Below, one piece after another: positions 32,729-42,069 of a DNA stretch of 64,000 bases. The translations under genes and the position numbers were made by a program. Source of the stretch: Sporichthya polymorpha DSM 43042 (GTDB taxonomy: Bacteria; Actinomycetota; Actinomycetes; Sporichthyales; Sporichthyaceae); assembly GCF_000384115.1 (NCBI RefSeq), contig NZ_KB913029.1, positions 406,907 to 470,906 on the forward strand. The letters are read 5' to 3'. Below the pieces are notes generated by a model. It ran no database searches. It had not been told where the DNA came from and saw only the letters and a list, made by a program, of their open reading frames with translations. Position 1 is the first letter of the stretch. Every line of letters starts with the position of its first letter.

Positions 32729-34243
32729 CTACCGGCGGACGTTGACGGTAGCCATCATGCCGGCGTCCTCGTGGTCGAGGATGTGGCAGTGGAAGACGCT
32801 GCGCCCGGCGTGGGTTGTGAACGGGATGCGTAAGCGGACCCAGCCGTTCGGGGGTACCAGCACGACGTCCTGAGGCACGCCGGACAGGGGGCTCAGATCG
32901 CTCGTCGCCAGCACGGTGAACGGCCAGGTGTGCAGGTGGAACGGGTAGAAGAACGAGTCCTCGTTAACGACGATCCATTCCTCGATGGTGCCGAGGGCGA
33001 CGATCTGGTCGTCGCGATCCGGGTCGAAGGAGCGTCCGTCGATGGTGAAGGTCATTCCGCCGTGGCCCATATCGCCGGACTCCGTGCCGCTCATGCCCAT
33101 GCCGAAGGTGATCCGCCGTCGGACGGAGGCCGGGGTCTCGCCGAGTCTCTCGGCGGGCAGGGAGCGCGGCAGCGCCGGCGTGGCCGCGGGCGGCCCGGCC
33201 GTGGTCATGGTCGCGAGGGTGACGGTCTGATCTTCAGCGCCGATGTTCAGCACCGTGTCGATGGCGTCGCGATAGGGCTCGGCTGTGAGGTCGTAGCGGC
33301 CGGCCTCGGTGGGGTGGATGAGAACGTCGACCCGGTTGCCGGGGGCGAGCACCACCCGCTTCTTCGTGGCCGGAGCAGGCAGGTAGGCGCCGTCGACGGC
33401 GATCTGGACGAGGTCGTGATCCTGTAACCGGATTACCAGCACGCGGGATGTGCAGGCGTTGATGATCCGCCAGCGTTGCGGGGCGCCAGGAGCAGCGGCG
33501 ATGCTCGGCTGGTGCTGGCCGTTGACCAGGACCGACTCCCCGATGCGGCCCATCATCTTCTCCATGCCGGTGGGCTGGGCGATGCGACCAGCGGAATCAG
33601 AGCTGATGTCCGAGATCAGGAGGACCCGGTCTTGCACCGTCGAGAGATCGGGACCCTCCCCCGGCAGGGGCTCCACCAGGAGCGCACCGAAGAGCCCACC
33701 AAAGACCTGGTCGGCGACCTTACCGTGCGCATGCGGGTGGTACCAGAACGTCCCGATCGGATGATCGGCTGGGATCCGGTGGCGGTAGTCGAATGAGGTA
33801 CCAGGATGAATGTGCAGGAACGGGTTGTCGCTGTTTCCCTCCGGCGAGACGCGCAACCCATGGGTGTGCAGGTTCGTGGGTTCGTCGAGGCGGTTGATCA
33901 GCCGCACCGCCAGTTCGTCACCGGGGTGCACGCGCAAAGTTGGCCCCGGCGAGCCGCCGTTGAAGGTCAACATCCCGGTGCGCTGCTTGCCGCGCACTGC
34001 GCCGGCGGCCGTGAGGTCGATCCGGAGCCGACCGCCTCGGCTGGCCAGTACCTGCGGCTGAAGCAGCATGGCACCTGACTTGCCGGGGGGCGCGACGTGG
34101 TCGCTCACACCGGCCCGGTTGCCTCGCTCGTGGGTGACGCCCCAGCCGGCGGTGAGGCCGAGCGCGCCCAGCGTGATCGCGCTACGACGACTGATTCCGG
34201 CAGACGCCAGCTCCGCCGGCCAGGCCTCGTGGCGGCGAATCAT
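32729..34243 (-). CDS. Tat-exported multicopper oxidase, CueO-like
   Basis: A 504-residue three-domain oxidase. The Tat motif is SRRSAITLG (~18-26). Copper motifs: NLHTHGLRVS (HTHG instead of HWHG), FWYHPHAHG, PFHLHTWPF and FHCHILDHEDAGMM. HTHG and HCHILDHEDxGMM are typical of the bilirubin oxidase/CueO-like group that oxidises Cu(I). A short Met-rich stretch (FGMGMSGTESGDMGHGGM) lies before domain 3 and may bind Cu(I), as in CueO. Dyad 14 is 54 bp upstream and is shared with the divergent transglutaminase gene. Confidence 0.93.
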   Translation of the reverse strand: MIRRHEAWPAELASAGISRRSAITLGALGLTAGWGVTHERGNRAGVSDHVAPPGKSGAMLLQPQVLASRGGRLRIDLTAAGAVRGKQRTGMLTFNGGSPGPTLRVHPGDELAVRLINRLDEPTNLHTHGLRVSPEGNSDNPFLHIHPGTSFDYRHRIPADHPIGTFWYHPHAHGKVADQVFGGLFGALLVEPLPGEGPDLSTVQDRVLLISDISSDSAGRIAQPTGMEKMMGRIGESVLVNGQHQPSIAAAPGAPQRWRIINACTSRVLVIRLQDHDLVQIAVDGAYLPAPATKKRVVLAPGNRVDVLIHPTEAGRYDLTAEPYRDAIDTVLNIGAEDQTVTLATMTTAGPPAATPALPRSLPAERLGETPASVRRRITFGMGMSGTESGDMGHGGMTFTIDGRSFDPDRDDQIVALGTIEEWIVVNEDSFFYPFHLHTWPFTVLATSDLSPLSGVPQDVVLVPPNGWVRLRIPFTTHAGRSVFHCHILDHEDAGMMATVNVRR

Positions 34244-34296
34244 CCCTGCTCCAACTCCGCCCCCTGCAAGTCATGGAATGCCCACAGGTTGGTCCC

Positions 34297-34313
34297 TACT
34301 ACGGGTCGTAGTT
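34297..34313. promoter_or_regulatory. BlaI-type dyad 14 (divergent oxidase / transglutaminase promoter)
   Basis: TACTACGGGTCGTAGTT. It is almost centred between two divergent starts (34243 and 34366, 53-54 bp each way). The inner ACTAC and GTAGT are perfect complements. Confidence 0.7.
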
Positions 34314-34365
34314 TCTGAACGTATCGTGGATCCGGGGCGGCGACGACGTGCACGGTGGAGGGCGT

Positions 34366-36741
34366 ATGGCGGAGGTGGGATTGACGTTGCGCGTCACCGC
34401 CAGCGCGCTGCTGGCGTCTGGCTTGACGTCTTTTCTGCTGTTCGCCGTTCTCCAGGGGACTGAGTGGTTTATCCGGTCGGCGACGGCGATTGCGCTGGTC
34501 GCGGCCGTCGGGGCAGCCGCGCGGCTCGTCGGCATCTCCCGTTTCCTGGTGCCCGTCCTGCAACTCACCGCCGTGACGGTCCTCTTCACCACGATCTACG
34601 CGCCGCAGACCGCCTATGGCGGCTGGCTCCCCGGAGCAGCGACCGCGGGCGCGTTGCAGGCGCACTACGAGCTGGCGCTGGACGAGATCAACGCCGCGGT
34701 ACCGCCTTTCACGCCGTCAGCGTCGTTGATCTTCGTCACGGCTGCGGGACTCGCCCTAGTCGCGATCGCCGTCGACCTCCTCGCCGCCTACCGTCTCCCC
34801 GCCCTGGCCGGCGTCCCCCTGCTCGTGGTGTACGCCATCCCTGCGCTGGCGTTGCCCCAGGGGTTACCGGGCTGGCTCTTCGTGCTCCCGGCGGCCGGGT
34901 ATCTGATCCTGTTGATCAGCGACGGGGGCCAGCGCCTGCGCGATGGGGCGCAGACCGGGGCGTCGAGCGAGAACCGTGGCCGGCGAGGCCACGGCCGCCA
35001 AGGCCGCCGCATGGTTCGCCACGTCGGGCTGATCGTGTTGGGAGTCTCGGTCGCTCTCCCGGCGCTGGCGCCGCAGCTGTCGGCGGGGGCAATCGGCGAA
35101 GGCGGCTTGGGCAAGACCGGCGGCGGGTCGATCGCCACGTTGAATCCTCTCGTGAGTCTGCGCCGTGATCTGGTCCGGCCGGAGGACGTGGATGTGATGG
35201 TGGTGCGGACCAGCGCATCGCGGCCGGAGGAGCTGTACCTGCGGGCGATCACTCTCGACACCTTCGACGGCACCGAGTGGCGAGCGAGTCGGCGGGTCGT
35301 CAAGGACTTCGACAGCGCGCTGCCTCAACCGCCTGGGCTGGCCTCGACCGTTCCGGCCGCTGAGGTGCAAACGACGATCGAGGTCCTGGACACCTTCCGC
35401 GCCGACTACGCGCCACTGCCCTACCCCGCCACCCGGCTGGAGATCGACGGGTCGTGGCGGGTCGACCCGCGGACCGGCAATGTCGTGAGTCGGACCGGGC
35501 CGGACCAGATCGCCGGTCGGTCGTACCGCGTCGACGGGCTGGAGCTGTCACCCTCGCCCTCGGATGTCCGTTCCGAGGCCCCAGGAGCCGATCTCGAGCC
35601 GTACCTGAGCTTGCCGGCGGACCTGCCGGCAGAAGTCCGGCGGACCGCGCAGGAGGTCGTGGAGGGCGTGGCCGGCCCCCTCGCGCAAGGCCTGGCGCTT
35701 CAGCAGTGGTTCCGCGACCCCGCCAACTTCACCTACGACCTGCGCCAGCAACCGGGCACGGGACAAGAGGCCATCCTCGACTTCCTCGACGACCGCCGCG
35801 GCTACTGCGAGCAGTTCGCCTCCACCATGGCCGTGATGGCGCGTCACCTCGGCATCCCCGCCCGAGTGAACGTCGGCTTTACCGCCGGGCAGCCAGGCCT
35901 CGACAAGTTGACCCGGATCATCAGCGCCCATGACGCGCATGCCTGGCCGGAGCTGTTCCTCGCGGGGGTGGGGTGGACCCGCTTCGAGCCCACGCCCGCC
36001 TCGGCCTCGTCCACGCCCCAAGCGCCTGGGTGGCTCACCCCGCAGTCGCCGACCGCGCCGAGCAGCGCCAATGACAACACGGACGCAGCGAATCCCAGCA
36101 ACGAGGCACCCGACTCAGAGGCCTCCGATTCGGCCGCGATCCCCGATTCGCAGCCGCCCACACGCCCCGAGTCTCGGCCGGAGCTGCCGAACCCCGTCGA
36201 GGACCAGCCGCAGTCCGCAGCCGAACCGCCGAGCAATTCGTGGGTGTCCATCGCCGGAATCGCCATTGCCCTGAGCGGCGCGCTGACCATCCCTCGGCTG
36301 GTGCGCTCCGGGATCAGCCGTCATCGCTGGCGGCGCGCACGCACTCCGGAGACCCGACCCGGCGAGAGAGCTGAGCTCGCCTGGTCGGAGTTGCGCGACC
36401 GAGCCCTGGATCTCGGATATCGATGGCCGCCCGGGACCCCGCGCCAATGCGCAGCGGCGATGGCTCGGACCGTCACCCTGGGCCGGCAAGACCTCCAGCA
36501 GCTGTCGTCGCTGACCGGCGCAGTGGAACGAAATCGCTTTGCAGCAGAGCCGCACGCCCCGGGCGCCGCCGAACTCCGGAGCACAGTTGACGATCTGGTG
36601 GGCGCACTTGCGGCTGCGGTCTCCCCCGCCACCCGACTGCGCGCCGCGCTGCTGCCCCGGTCACTGTACCTTCGACGTTCTGCCGGAGGAAACAGATGGC
36701 CGGTTCGCCCCCGTTCCTACAGGCCGCCGCTGGTCGACTGA
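34366..36741 (+). CDS. TgpA-like membrane transglutaminase (DUF3488 + transglutaminase)
   Basis: A 791-residue membrane protein. The ATG at 34366 has GGAGG seven bases upstream; an in-frame GTG at 34348 is less likely. Six or so N-terminal helices (DUF3488) are followed by a large extracytoplasmic domain with a transglutaminase core: catalytic Cys in RRGYCEQFASTMAVMAR, His in ISAHDAHAWPELFL, Asp/Glu region in WTRFEPTP. A Ser/Asp/Pro-rich linker, one more helix and a cytoplasmic DUF4129-like tail follow. Such proteins are often paired with an AAA MoxR ATPase and a DUF58 protein, which are absent here. Dyad 14 controls it divergently with an oxidase. Confidence 0.88.
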   Translation: MAEVGLTLRVTASALLASGLTSFLLFAVLQGTEWFIRSATAIALVAAVGAAARLVGISRFLVPVLQLTAVTVLFTTIYAPQTAYGGWLPGAATAGALQAHYELALDEINAAVPPFTPSASLIFVTAAGLALVAIAVDLLAAYRLPALAGVPLLVVYAIPALALPQGLPGWLFVLPAAGYLILLISDGGQRLRDGAQTGASSENRGRRGHGRQGRRMVRHVGLIVLGVSVALPALAPQLSAGAIGEGGLGKTGGGSIATLNPLVSLRRDLVRPEDVDVMVVRTSASRPEELYLRAITLDTFDGTEWRASRRVVKDFDSALPQPPGLASTVPAAEVQTTIEVLDTFRADYAPLPYPATRLEIDGSWRVDPRTGNVVSRTGPDQIAGRSYRVDGLELSPSPSDVRSEAPGADLEPYLSLPADLPAEVRRTAQEVVEGVAGPLAQGLALQQWFRDPANFTYDLRQQPGTGQEAILDFLDDRRGYCEQFASTMAVMARHLGIPARVNVGFTAGQPGLDKLTRIISAHDAHAWPELFLAGVGWTRFEPTPASASSTPQAPGWLTPQSPTAPSSANDNTDAANPSNEAPDSEASDSAAIPDSQPPTRPESRPELPNPVEDQPQSAAEPPSNSWVSIAGIAIALSGALTIPRLVRSGISRHRWRRARTPETRPGERAELAWSELRDRALDLGYRWPPGTPRQCAAAMARTVTLGRQDLQQLSSLTGAVERNRFAAEPHAPGAAELRSTVDDLVGALAAAVSPATRLRAALLPRSLYLRRSAGGNRWPVRPRSYRPPLVD

Positions 36742-36754
36742 CGGTCCGTCAGTA

Positions 36755-37675
36755 CTACCCCGACATACCCGCGTCGAAGGGGACGAGGACAAGGGCTTCC
36801 GTGCCATCGGAGTCGCGGACGGTGATGCCGAGCTGCCACTTTCCGGCGCTGGGCACCGTGAACGCCGCCGCGAAGTGACCCTCGCCCGTACTGCGCAAAC
36901 CGCATCGAGGTGAGCGCTCGGGCCCGCCCACGGCGCGCAGGTCGACGGTCGCGACCGCGATCTCGTAGGGCTTTCCACCGTCGTCGGTGACGGAAATGTG
37001 CAGCTCGTTCGGCAGGCCACCGAAGGCAGGACTGATGACCGCTTCCACGAAACCTCGACCCTTCGCGGGTCCGGGCGGAATCACCAGCGTCGTCATGAAA
37101 GGGAGCCGGCTCAGCGTTCGCCACCACCGGAGCCAACCGGAAGCCGATGGTGGTCTCGACGGCGGAGGCCACCAGCATGACCGGAGCCGCCTCGGCCGCA
37201 GCGGCCGCCTGCTGGCCTCGATGGGCGGCCTTGGCCGGTTGCGTGCTGACCAGCGTGGCGGTCACCGCGAGGACGAGAGCACCGAGACCGGTCTCGATCG
37301 CCACCAACCGGGGATCACCGGTTCGGCACCTGGAAGGGTGCGCACCTTGAGTTCGAGGTGAGTTGGTCCGGGAGGGAGAGGGCCCAGCGAGGCAACGTAA
37401 TTCCCCAACGTTGATCCCTGGGTCAGGCTCACGGTTCTCACCGGCGATCCGAGCAACGCCTTGTGATGTCCCACCCCGCGCAGCGGCTCGCCCGAATCGC
37501 CGTCCGCCACGGTCGTGCTGGCCTTCCAACCGCTGCCCTCGGGGCTGAGGGTGACATCGGCGACGAGGACCACGGCCTTGCCGCCGCTGTGCGCCGAGAC
37601 CGGCGCCGCAGCGGGTCCGAGCGTGGCCAGACCGACCATCAGGACGCCGATCGCCGCACCCCGCAAGAACCGCAT
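36755..37675 (-). pseudogene. Chimeric pseudogene: FixH-like 5' part joined to CopD C-terminal part
   Basis: The ATG at 37675 starts a copy of the FixH-like protein at 5221-5763 (MRFLR, signal peptide, HSGGKAVV, up to LPGAEPV). At about 37309-37312 the sequence switches to the last third of a CopC-CopD protein (RLVAIETGLGALVLAVTATL, then a secreted domain with AFGGLPNELHISVTDD). The frames do not match across the junction, and the CopD part is frameshifted again near 37090-37100. A deletion between a FixH-like gene and a downstream copCD copy explains it. The last open segment could encode at most a 113-residue fragment without a signal peptide. Confidence 0.85.
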
Positions 37676-37842
37676 CGACTCAACCTCCGACGATCCGGAT
37701 CGCGTTCGCGGTCTCCACCGGCTTGTGACGGTACTTGAGCTTTGTTTCGCGAACCCGATCAGACCGTTGCTCCCCAACGAAGGCCGCAAGCCGACACCCG
37801 GAGGAGCAGGATCTTGAGGGCGGCGAGGCCGAAGACCGCGCC

Positions 37843-39888
37843 TCATCCTCGCCTCAACCGGAAGTACACGAGCGGAACGAACGCGAGCGCGGCGAGCGTC
37901 GGCACCACAACCGTCTGGCGGATCAACGAACTACGCTGCCTCCCGGTGATCTGGAACTGCGCCTTCTGCCCGACCTCGCGGTAGGCGGAGATGATCACGT
38001 CCTCGCCGGCGATGAACTGAGTGAGGCGGATCAACAGCTCCTGATTGCCGAACGATTTCTGATAGCCGTTCGAGGCGACGTCCGCGGTGCCGAGCACGCC
38101 GACCCGGCTGCCGTTCAGCGTCGGTGTCTGACCGGGTGCATTCCGCTCCGGGAGGTCGGTGAACCCGGCGAGGGTGTGCACGCCCTCGGTTTGCGGGATC
38201 CGCGTGCCATCCGCGTCAACCCGGTAGCTCTTCGGGCTGCTCTGGACAAGCGGCGCAATCTGAGGACCTTCGGCCCCGCCGGGGCCGACCTGGTCGATGG
38301 CCAGCGTGTTACTGAACACCACTGGGGTGCCATCCGAGTTCAAGGTGTCAACTACAGGGGATGCCGGCGGGTAGCGCGAAGAGATGATCGCGGCGGGGTC
38401 GTCGGCCAGTGAATCCGAGTCGCGCAGCGGTTCGGTAAGGAACTCCAGCCCCCACGGGGTGAGGAGCTGATTGAGCTGGGCGATGTCACCCCGCACAGAG
38501 TCTGCGGCGACGATGAGCCGGCCCTGGGCCCGCGCGTAGTTCTGCAGCAGCCGCAGATCGGCGGGCGGCATCGTCGACCGTGGGCCCAGGACGAGGACGA
38601 CGTCGCATCCCCCGAGCAACTCGGCTGCGCCCTTCGCCGAGAGGAATACCTCCCCGGTCTTCCAGCCCATGAAGCGCAGACGCGCGGCGAAGGAGGTCAG
38701 GCCCTCGGGCTGGACGTCGTTGATCCGGCGCTCGCCATGGCCCTGGGTGAAGCAGGCCAGCGGTGGATCGGTCTCCCAGAATTGCGCGATCGCGGCGGTC
38801 AGCGTGGTCTCGACCAGGGCGTCGATCTCTTGTGACGTCCCGCCCACGGTCAGCACATAGTCGTTGTAGTCGACCACCCCCGATGCCCGGGCCAGCCCCG
38901 GCGAGATGTCCGGGTCGATGATCTTGATCTCGATGTTCGCGCCCGCCGCCGCGTACTTTTGCACCGTGGCGCGGGCCTGGCTCGCCTCCAGGCCGGCCGA
39001 CGGCGAGAACGCGGTGAGGGTCATCGGGACATTGCCGATCCGGGCGAGAAGCTCTTTTGTGGCCGTCGAAACGCTGTCCCGTTTGCCGGGGGTCAGATCG
39101 ATCTCGCCAGAGGTCGAACCCGCCATGGCGGGAGTCCCGACCACGAAGGCGGTCACGCCGATCGCCGCGGCGACCCGCAGGGCGATCACCCGTCGGTCGG
39201 AACCGGCGCGGCGACGGCCGAGGCTGTACACGGCGATGGACAGCGCGGCGACGGCGAGCACCAGGAAGTAGGCGATGTCCTCGGCGGGGAGCACACCGTC
39301 GAGCATCGGGTTCAGCCGGTCGAGTGGGCTGAACTGGTCGACCTTGCCCCGCAGGTTCTCTGGCAGGAACGAGATCAGCCGCAGCACGAGCAGGACGACG
39401 AAGGACAGGAACGCCGCCCCGACGGAGGTGTTCATCCGCGAGGAGATCGCCAGCGCGACCCCGTTGAACATGGCCGAGAGCAGCAGCAAGCCGAGCCAGC
39501 CGCCGAGCGAGCGGGCGAACTCGGGCTCGGCGATCGCGTCCAGCCGTACGTAGTAGATCCAGGAGACGCTGACGATCAGCCAGGTGATTACCGTGTTCGC
39601 GATGAACTTGCTGGCGACCATGGCCCACCGCGAGATCGGCCAGGCCAGCGAGATCTGCAGCGCCCCGCTCGCCCGCTCCTCCGCGATCGACCGCGCACCA
39701 AGGATCGGGCACAGCACGAGCAGGGTGTTGACCGTGTTCGCGTAGTAAGACTCCAGGTCCGCGGAGTCGTTCGAGCTCACCAGATCAATGAACAGGATCC
39801 CGGAGATCACGATGTAGGCGGCCGCGATCAGGTACGTCGCGGGCCAGAGGGCGAGCGAGATGAGCTCGCGCTTGAGCAGGGTGCGCAT
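37843..39888 (-). CDS. ABC-2 permease fused to GldG-like domain, copy 2 (intact)
   Basis: A 681-residue fusion: N-terminal ABC-2 permease with about six helices (residues 1-255), a helix near 240-265, then an extracytoplasmic GldG-like domain (~275-640; IDPDISPGLARASGVVDYND, ACFTQGHGERRINDVQ). A C-terminal membrane helix (LAALAFVPLVYFRLRRG) follows. The ATG at 39888 overlaps the last base of the ATPase stop. This copy shows the correct C-terminus that copy 1 has lost. GldF/GldG-type transporters are known from gliding bacteroidetes; the role in actinobacteria is not known to me. Confidence 0.88.
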   Translation of the reverse strand: MRTLLKRELISLALWPATYLIAAAYIVISGILFIDLVSSNDSADLESYYANTVNTLLVLCPILGARSIAEERASGALQISLAWPISRWAMVASKFIANTVITWLIVSVSWIYYVRLDAIAEPEFARSLGGWLGLLLLSAMFNGVALAISSRMNTSVGAAFLSFVVLLVLRLISFLPENLRGKVDQFSPLDRLNPMLDGVLPAEDIAYFLVLAVAALSIAVYSLGRRRAGSDRRVIALRVAAAIGVTAFVVGTPAMAGSTSGEIDLTPGKRDSVSTATKELLARIGNVPMTLTAFSPSAGLEASQARATVQKYAAAGANIEIKIIDPDISPGLARASGVVDYNDYVLTVGGTSQEIDALVETTLTAAIAQFWETDPPLACFTQGHGERRINDVQPEGLTSFAARLRFMGWKTGEVFLSAKGAAELLGGCDVVLVLGPRSTMPPADLRLLQNYARAQGRLIVAADSVRGDIAQLNQLLTPWGLEFLTEPLRDSDSLADDPAAIISSRYPPASPVVDTLNSDGTPVVFSNTLAIDQVGPGGAEGPQIAPLVQSSPKSYRVDADGTRIPQTEGVHTLAGFTDLPERNAPGQTPTLNGSRVGVLGTADVASNGYQKSFGNQELLIRLTQFIAGEDVIISAYREVGQKAQFQITGRQRSSLIRQTVVVPTLAALAFVPLVYFRLRRG

Positions 39889-40892
39889 CAGTCCGACTCC
39901 TCCACACCAGCGACGACCGAGCCCAGGACGGCCTCACGGAAGGCCTCCTCGAGGCTGTCCGCCGTCGACTCGACGGTCGTCACCGGCCACTTCGCCGACC
40001 ACGCTTGCACCAGCGCCGCGACCGCGACGTCGTCGCGGGCCTGCACCAGCGCAGTGCAACCTCGTTCGTCGAGCGCGACATCGATGAGCGACGTGCCCTC
40101 GATCAGGTCTTCCGCGGCGGGTTCGACCTTGTCGTGGATACGGACGCGGACGCGGACCGCGTGGCCCCTACCCTCGGCCATCTCCGAGGGGGCTCCCCGG
40201 TAGACCAGCTTGCCCCGCGCCATCACCAGGACGTTGTTGCACATCAGCCGGGCGTCGGTGAGCAGGTGGGTGGAGACGATCACGGACCGGGTGCGGCCGT
40301 ACTCCTGCAGCATCGCCCGCATGTCGAGGATGTTGAGGGGGTCGAGGCCGTTCATCGGCTCGTCGAGGATCGTCACGAGCGGGTCGCCCATCAGCGCCTG
40401 CGCCATGCCGACCCGCTGTTTGTTGCCCTTGGACAGGTTGCCGACGATCCGGTCCGGCACCGCGCCGAGCCCGGTCCTGGCGATCGCCTGCTCCACGGCC
40501 GCACTTCGTTCGCCGCGCGGGATCCGCTTGGCCTCGGCCGCGAAATTCAGGTACTCCGTCACGCGCATCTCGTTCGGGAACGCGACCCGCTCGGGCATGA
40601 AGCCGAGGAGCTTGCGGGCCGCGCGCGGATTGCGGGCCACGTCGGCGTCGCCGATGCGGATCGACCCGGAATCCCACGCGGCGATCCCTGCCATGCAGGT
40701 CATCAAGCTGGACTTGCCCGCCCCGTTCGGGCCGAGCAGACCGGTGATGCCGGGCCCGAGGGTGAACGAGACGTCGTCGACGGCGGTGCGCGTGCCGTAA
40801 CGCCGGGTCAGGTTCCGGACCGTCAGCAGCGGGGCGCCACGAGCGTCGGCGCCGACCGAGGCGGACTGGGAGGCCTTCGCCGCGGTATTCAT
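39888..40892 (-). CDS. ABC transporter ATP-binding protein, copy 2
   Basis: A 334-residue ATPase with Walker A GPNGAGKS, signature LSKGNKQR, Walker B LVTILDEP and switch VSTHLL. It is almost identical to copy 1 in the nucleotide-binding domain, with more differences in the N-terminal ~25 residues and the C-terminal ~100. An ATG at 40892 is chosen; an in-frame GTG at 40901 is an alternative. It is coupled to the permease/GldG-like gene. Dyad 15 is about 370 bp upstream. Confidence 0.92.
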   Translation of the reverse strand: MNTAAKASQSASVGADARGAPLLTVRNLTRRYGTRTAVDDVSFTLGPGITGLLGPNGAGKSSLMTCMAGIAAWDSGSIRIGDADVARNPRAARKLLGFMPERVAFPNEMRVTEYLNFAAEAKRIPRGERSAAVEQAIARTGLGAVPDRIVGNLSKGNKQRVGMAQALMGDPLVTILDEPMNGLDPLNILDMRAMLQEYGRTRSVIVSTHLLTDARLMCNNVLVMARGKLVYRGAPSEMAEGRGHAVRVRVRIHDKVEPAAEDLIEGTSLIDVALDERGCTALVQARDDVAVAALVQAWSAKWPVTTVESTADSLEEAFREAVLGSVVAGVEESD

Positions 40893-40901
40893 GCTGAGCA
40901 C

Positions 40902-41595
40902 CCGGGCAATGTAAGAAAGACGTCCTCCAGGCCGGCACGGAAGCTGGCCTCGTGGGGGACGCGTCGCTCACCCCATTGGCTCTGGTTCACGTACATCAGC
41001 ACGTACGCGTGCTCGAACTTGCCGGGCCGCGCTGGCGCCTCCGCCGCGCGTTGGGCGTTGAGGTGCACCGGCAGCGGGGAATACACAACGCGCACGCCAC
41101 CCCGTCCGGCTCGCGTCGGAATCGCCGCCGATCTTTCCTCGACGAGCAAGGGCCGATCGCGAGCACGAAAGCCGCCACCAACCCGACCGACATCTTCATG
41201 CGACTTCACGAAATTCCTCGATGGCAACGAGACGGCCATGACGCAAGACACCGGCCCGGGCAGCTGCTATGGAGCATAGTAGTTCAAAGCCTCACCGCCG
41301 ACCGCCCGGCATTTGGGCGCCCCATTTCCGCGAGCGACCACCTTCGTCTGGCGGTCGGAGCCGGCTGATTAGGGTCGCGCGGCCCCGGAGCCGTCGGCCC
41401 GGGCCGGGGTGTCCGACGGTGAGCGCCCAGGCCAGAGCAATAGCACCGAGTGCGATGGGGCCAGCGGTGCGCGCCGTGATCTCCGTCGTTATCGGAGAGG
41501 GCATCGGCCGTCCGCAAACACGGACGGCTGATGCCGATTCAACGAGGACTTCTCCGCCGCTCCTACTGGAGGAAAGCGCTGAGGGTCCGCCATGA
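40902..41595. other. Intergenic upstream of ABC cassette 2, with dyad 15
   Basis: Dyad 15 lies at 41265-41281. Between it and the ATPase start is a 121-codon minus-strand frame (GTG at 41251, ending at 40889 inside the ATPase gene) that I cannot link to any family. To the right, 41292-41504 has a minus-strand frame with one hydrophobic stretch (PIALGAIALAWALTV). Both are unsupported. Confidence 0.35.
41265..41281. promoter_or_regulatory. BlaI-type dyad 15 (ABC cassette 2 promoter), last dyad in the window
   Basis: TGCTATGGAGCATAGTA: six-base arms TGCTAT and ATAGTA around GGAGC. It differs at one base from dyad 3. Confidence 0.65.
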
Positions 41596-42069
41596 TCACC
41601 AGTAGTAGATGTACACCCGGGTCCCGGTCGGGGTGTTGTTGAACAGCGTGCGCATCCGGCTGTAGTCGCGGGTGTTCACACAGCCGTGGGAGGCGCCGGA
41701 GTAGCCGCGCCGGGCGAAGTCCGAGGAGTAGTGGATCGCCTGGCCGCCGCTGAAGAACATGGCGAACGGCATCGCGCTGCCGTAGAGGCTCGAGACGTGG
41801 TCGGCGTTCTTCCAGTACACCCGGAACATGCCGTTGTTGGTCGGCGTACTGCGGGCGCCGAAGCGGGCGTCCAGACGCACGATCGTCTTGCCGTTGACCA
41901 GCAGACGGATGAGCCGCTGCGACTTGTCGACGCAGATGATCTTGCCCGTGTAACAGGGCCGCGGCATCTTGGGCCGGGCTTCGGCCGGGCTTGCGGTCAC
42001 GAGGCCGGCGCCGATCAGGGTGGTACACGCCAAGCCCGCGACCGTCGCGCGGAAGGACTTCGACACCAT
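41596..42069 (-). CDS. Secreted L,D-transpeptidase (YkuD domain) 1
   Basis: A 157-residue exported protein with a signal peptide ending AEA and a compact YkuD domain. The catalytic region is AIHYSSDFARRGYSG followed by SHGCVNTRD, giving the His and the nucleophilic Cys. L,D-transpeptidases form 3-3 cross-links or attach proteins to peptidoglycan. It is short, with no Ig or LysM domains. The mature N-terminus has two Cys (PCYTGKIIC) that may form a disulfide. A close paralogue lies 180 bp upstream on the same strand, a tandem duplication. Confidence 0.9.
   Translation of the reverse strand: MVSKSFRATVAGLACTTLIGAGLVTASPAEARPKMPRPCYTGKIICVDKSQRLIRLLVNGKTIVRLDARFGARSTPTNNGMFRVYWKNADHVSSLYGSAMPFAMFFSGGQAIHYSSDFARRGYSGASHGCVNTRDYSRMRTLFNNTPTGTRVYIYYW

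Larger units (their letters stand above)
37312..40892 (-). repeat. ABC/GldG/FixH-like cassette, copy 2
   Basis: Second copy of the transcription unit at 5221-8997, with the same order and gene spacing. The ATPase and GldG-like genes are intact. The FixH-like gene is cut at its 3' end by the chimera junction. The promoter dyad (15) shares a block of about 22 bases with dyad 3 apart from one position. Confidence 0.85.

Noticed and set aside
36753-36769. TACTACCCCGACATACC as a dyad
   Set aside because: Only one half-site is present, and it lies between convergent gene ends.
40889-41251. Minus-strand frame of 120 codons before ABC copy 2
   Set aside because: It starts close to dyad 15 but overlaps the ATPase start, has no counterpart in cassette 1 and no recognised domain. 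It is left as possible but unsupported.
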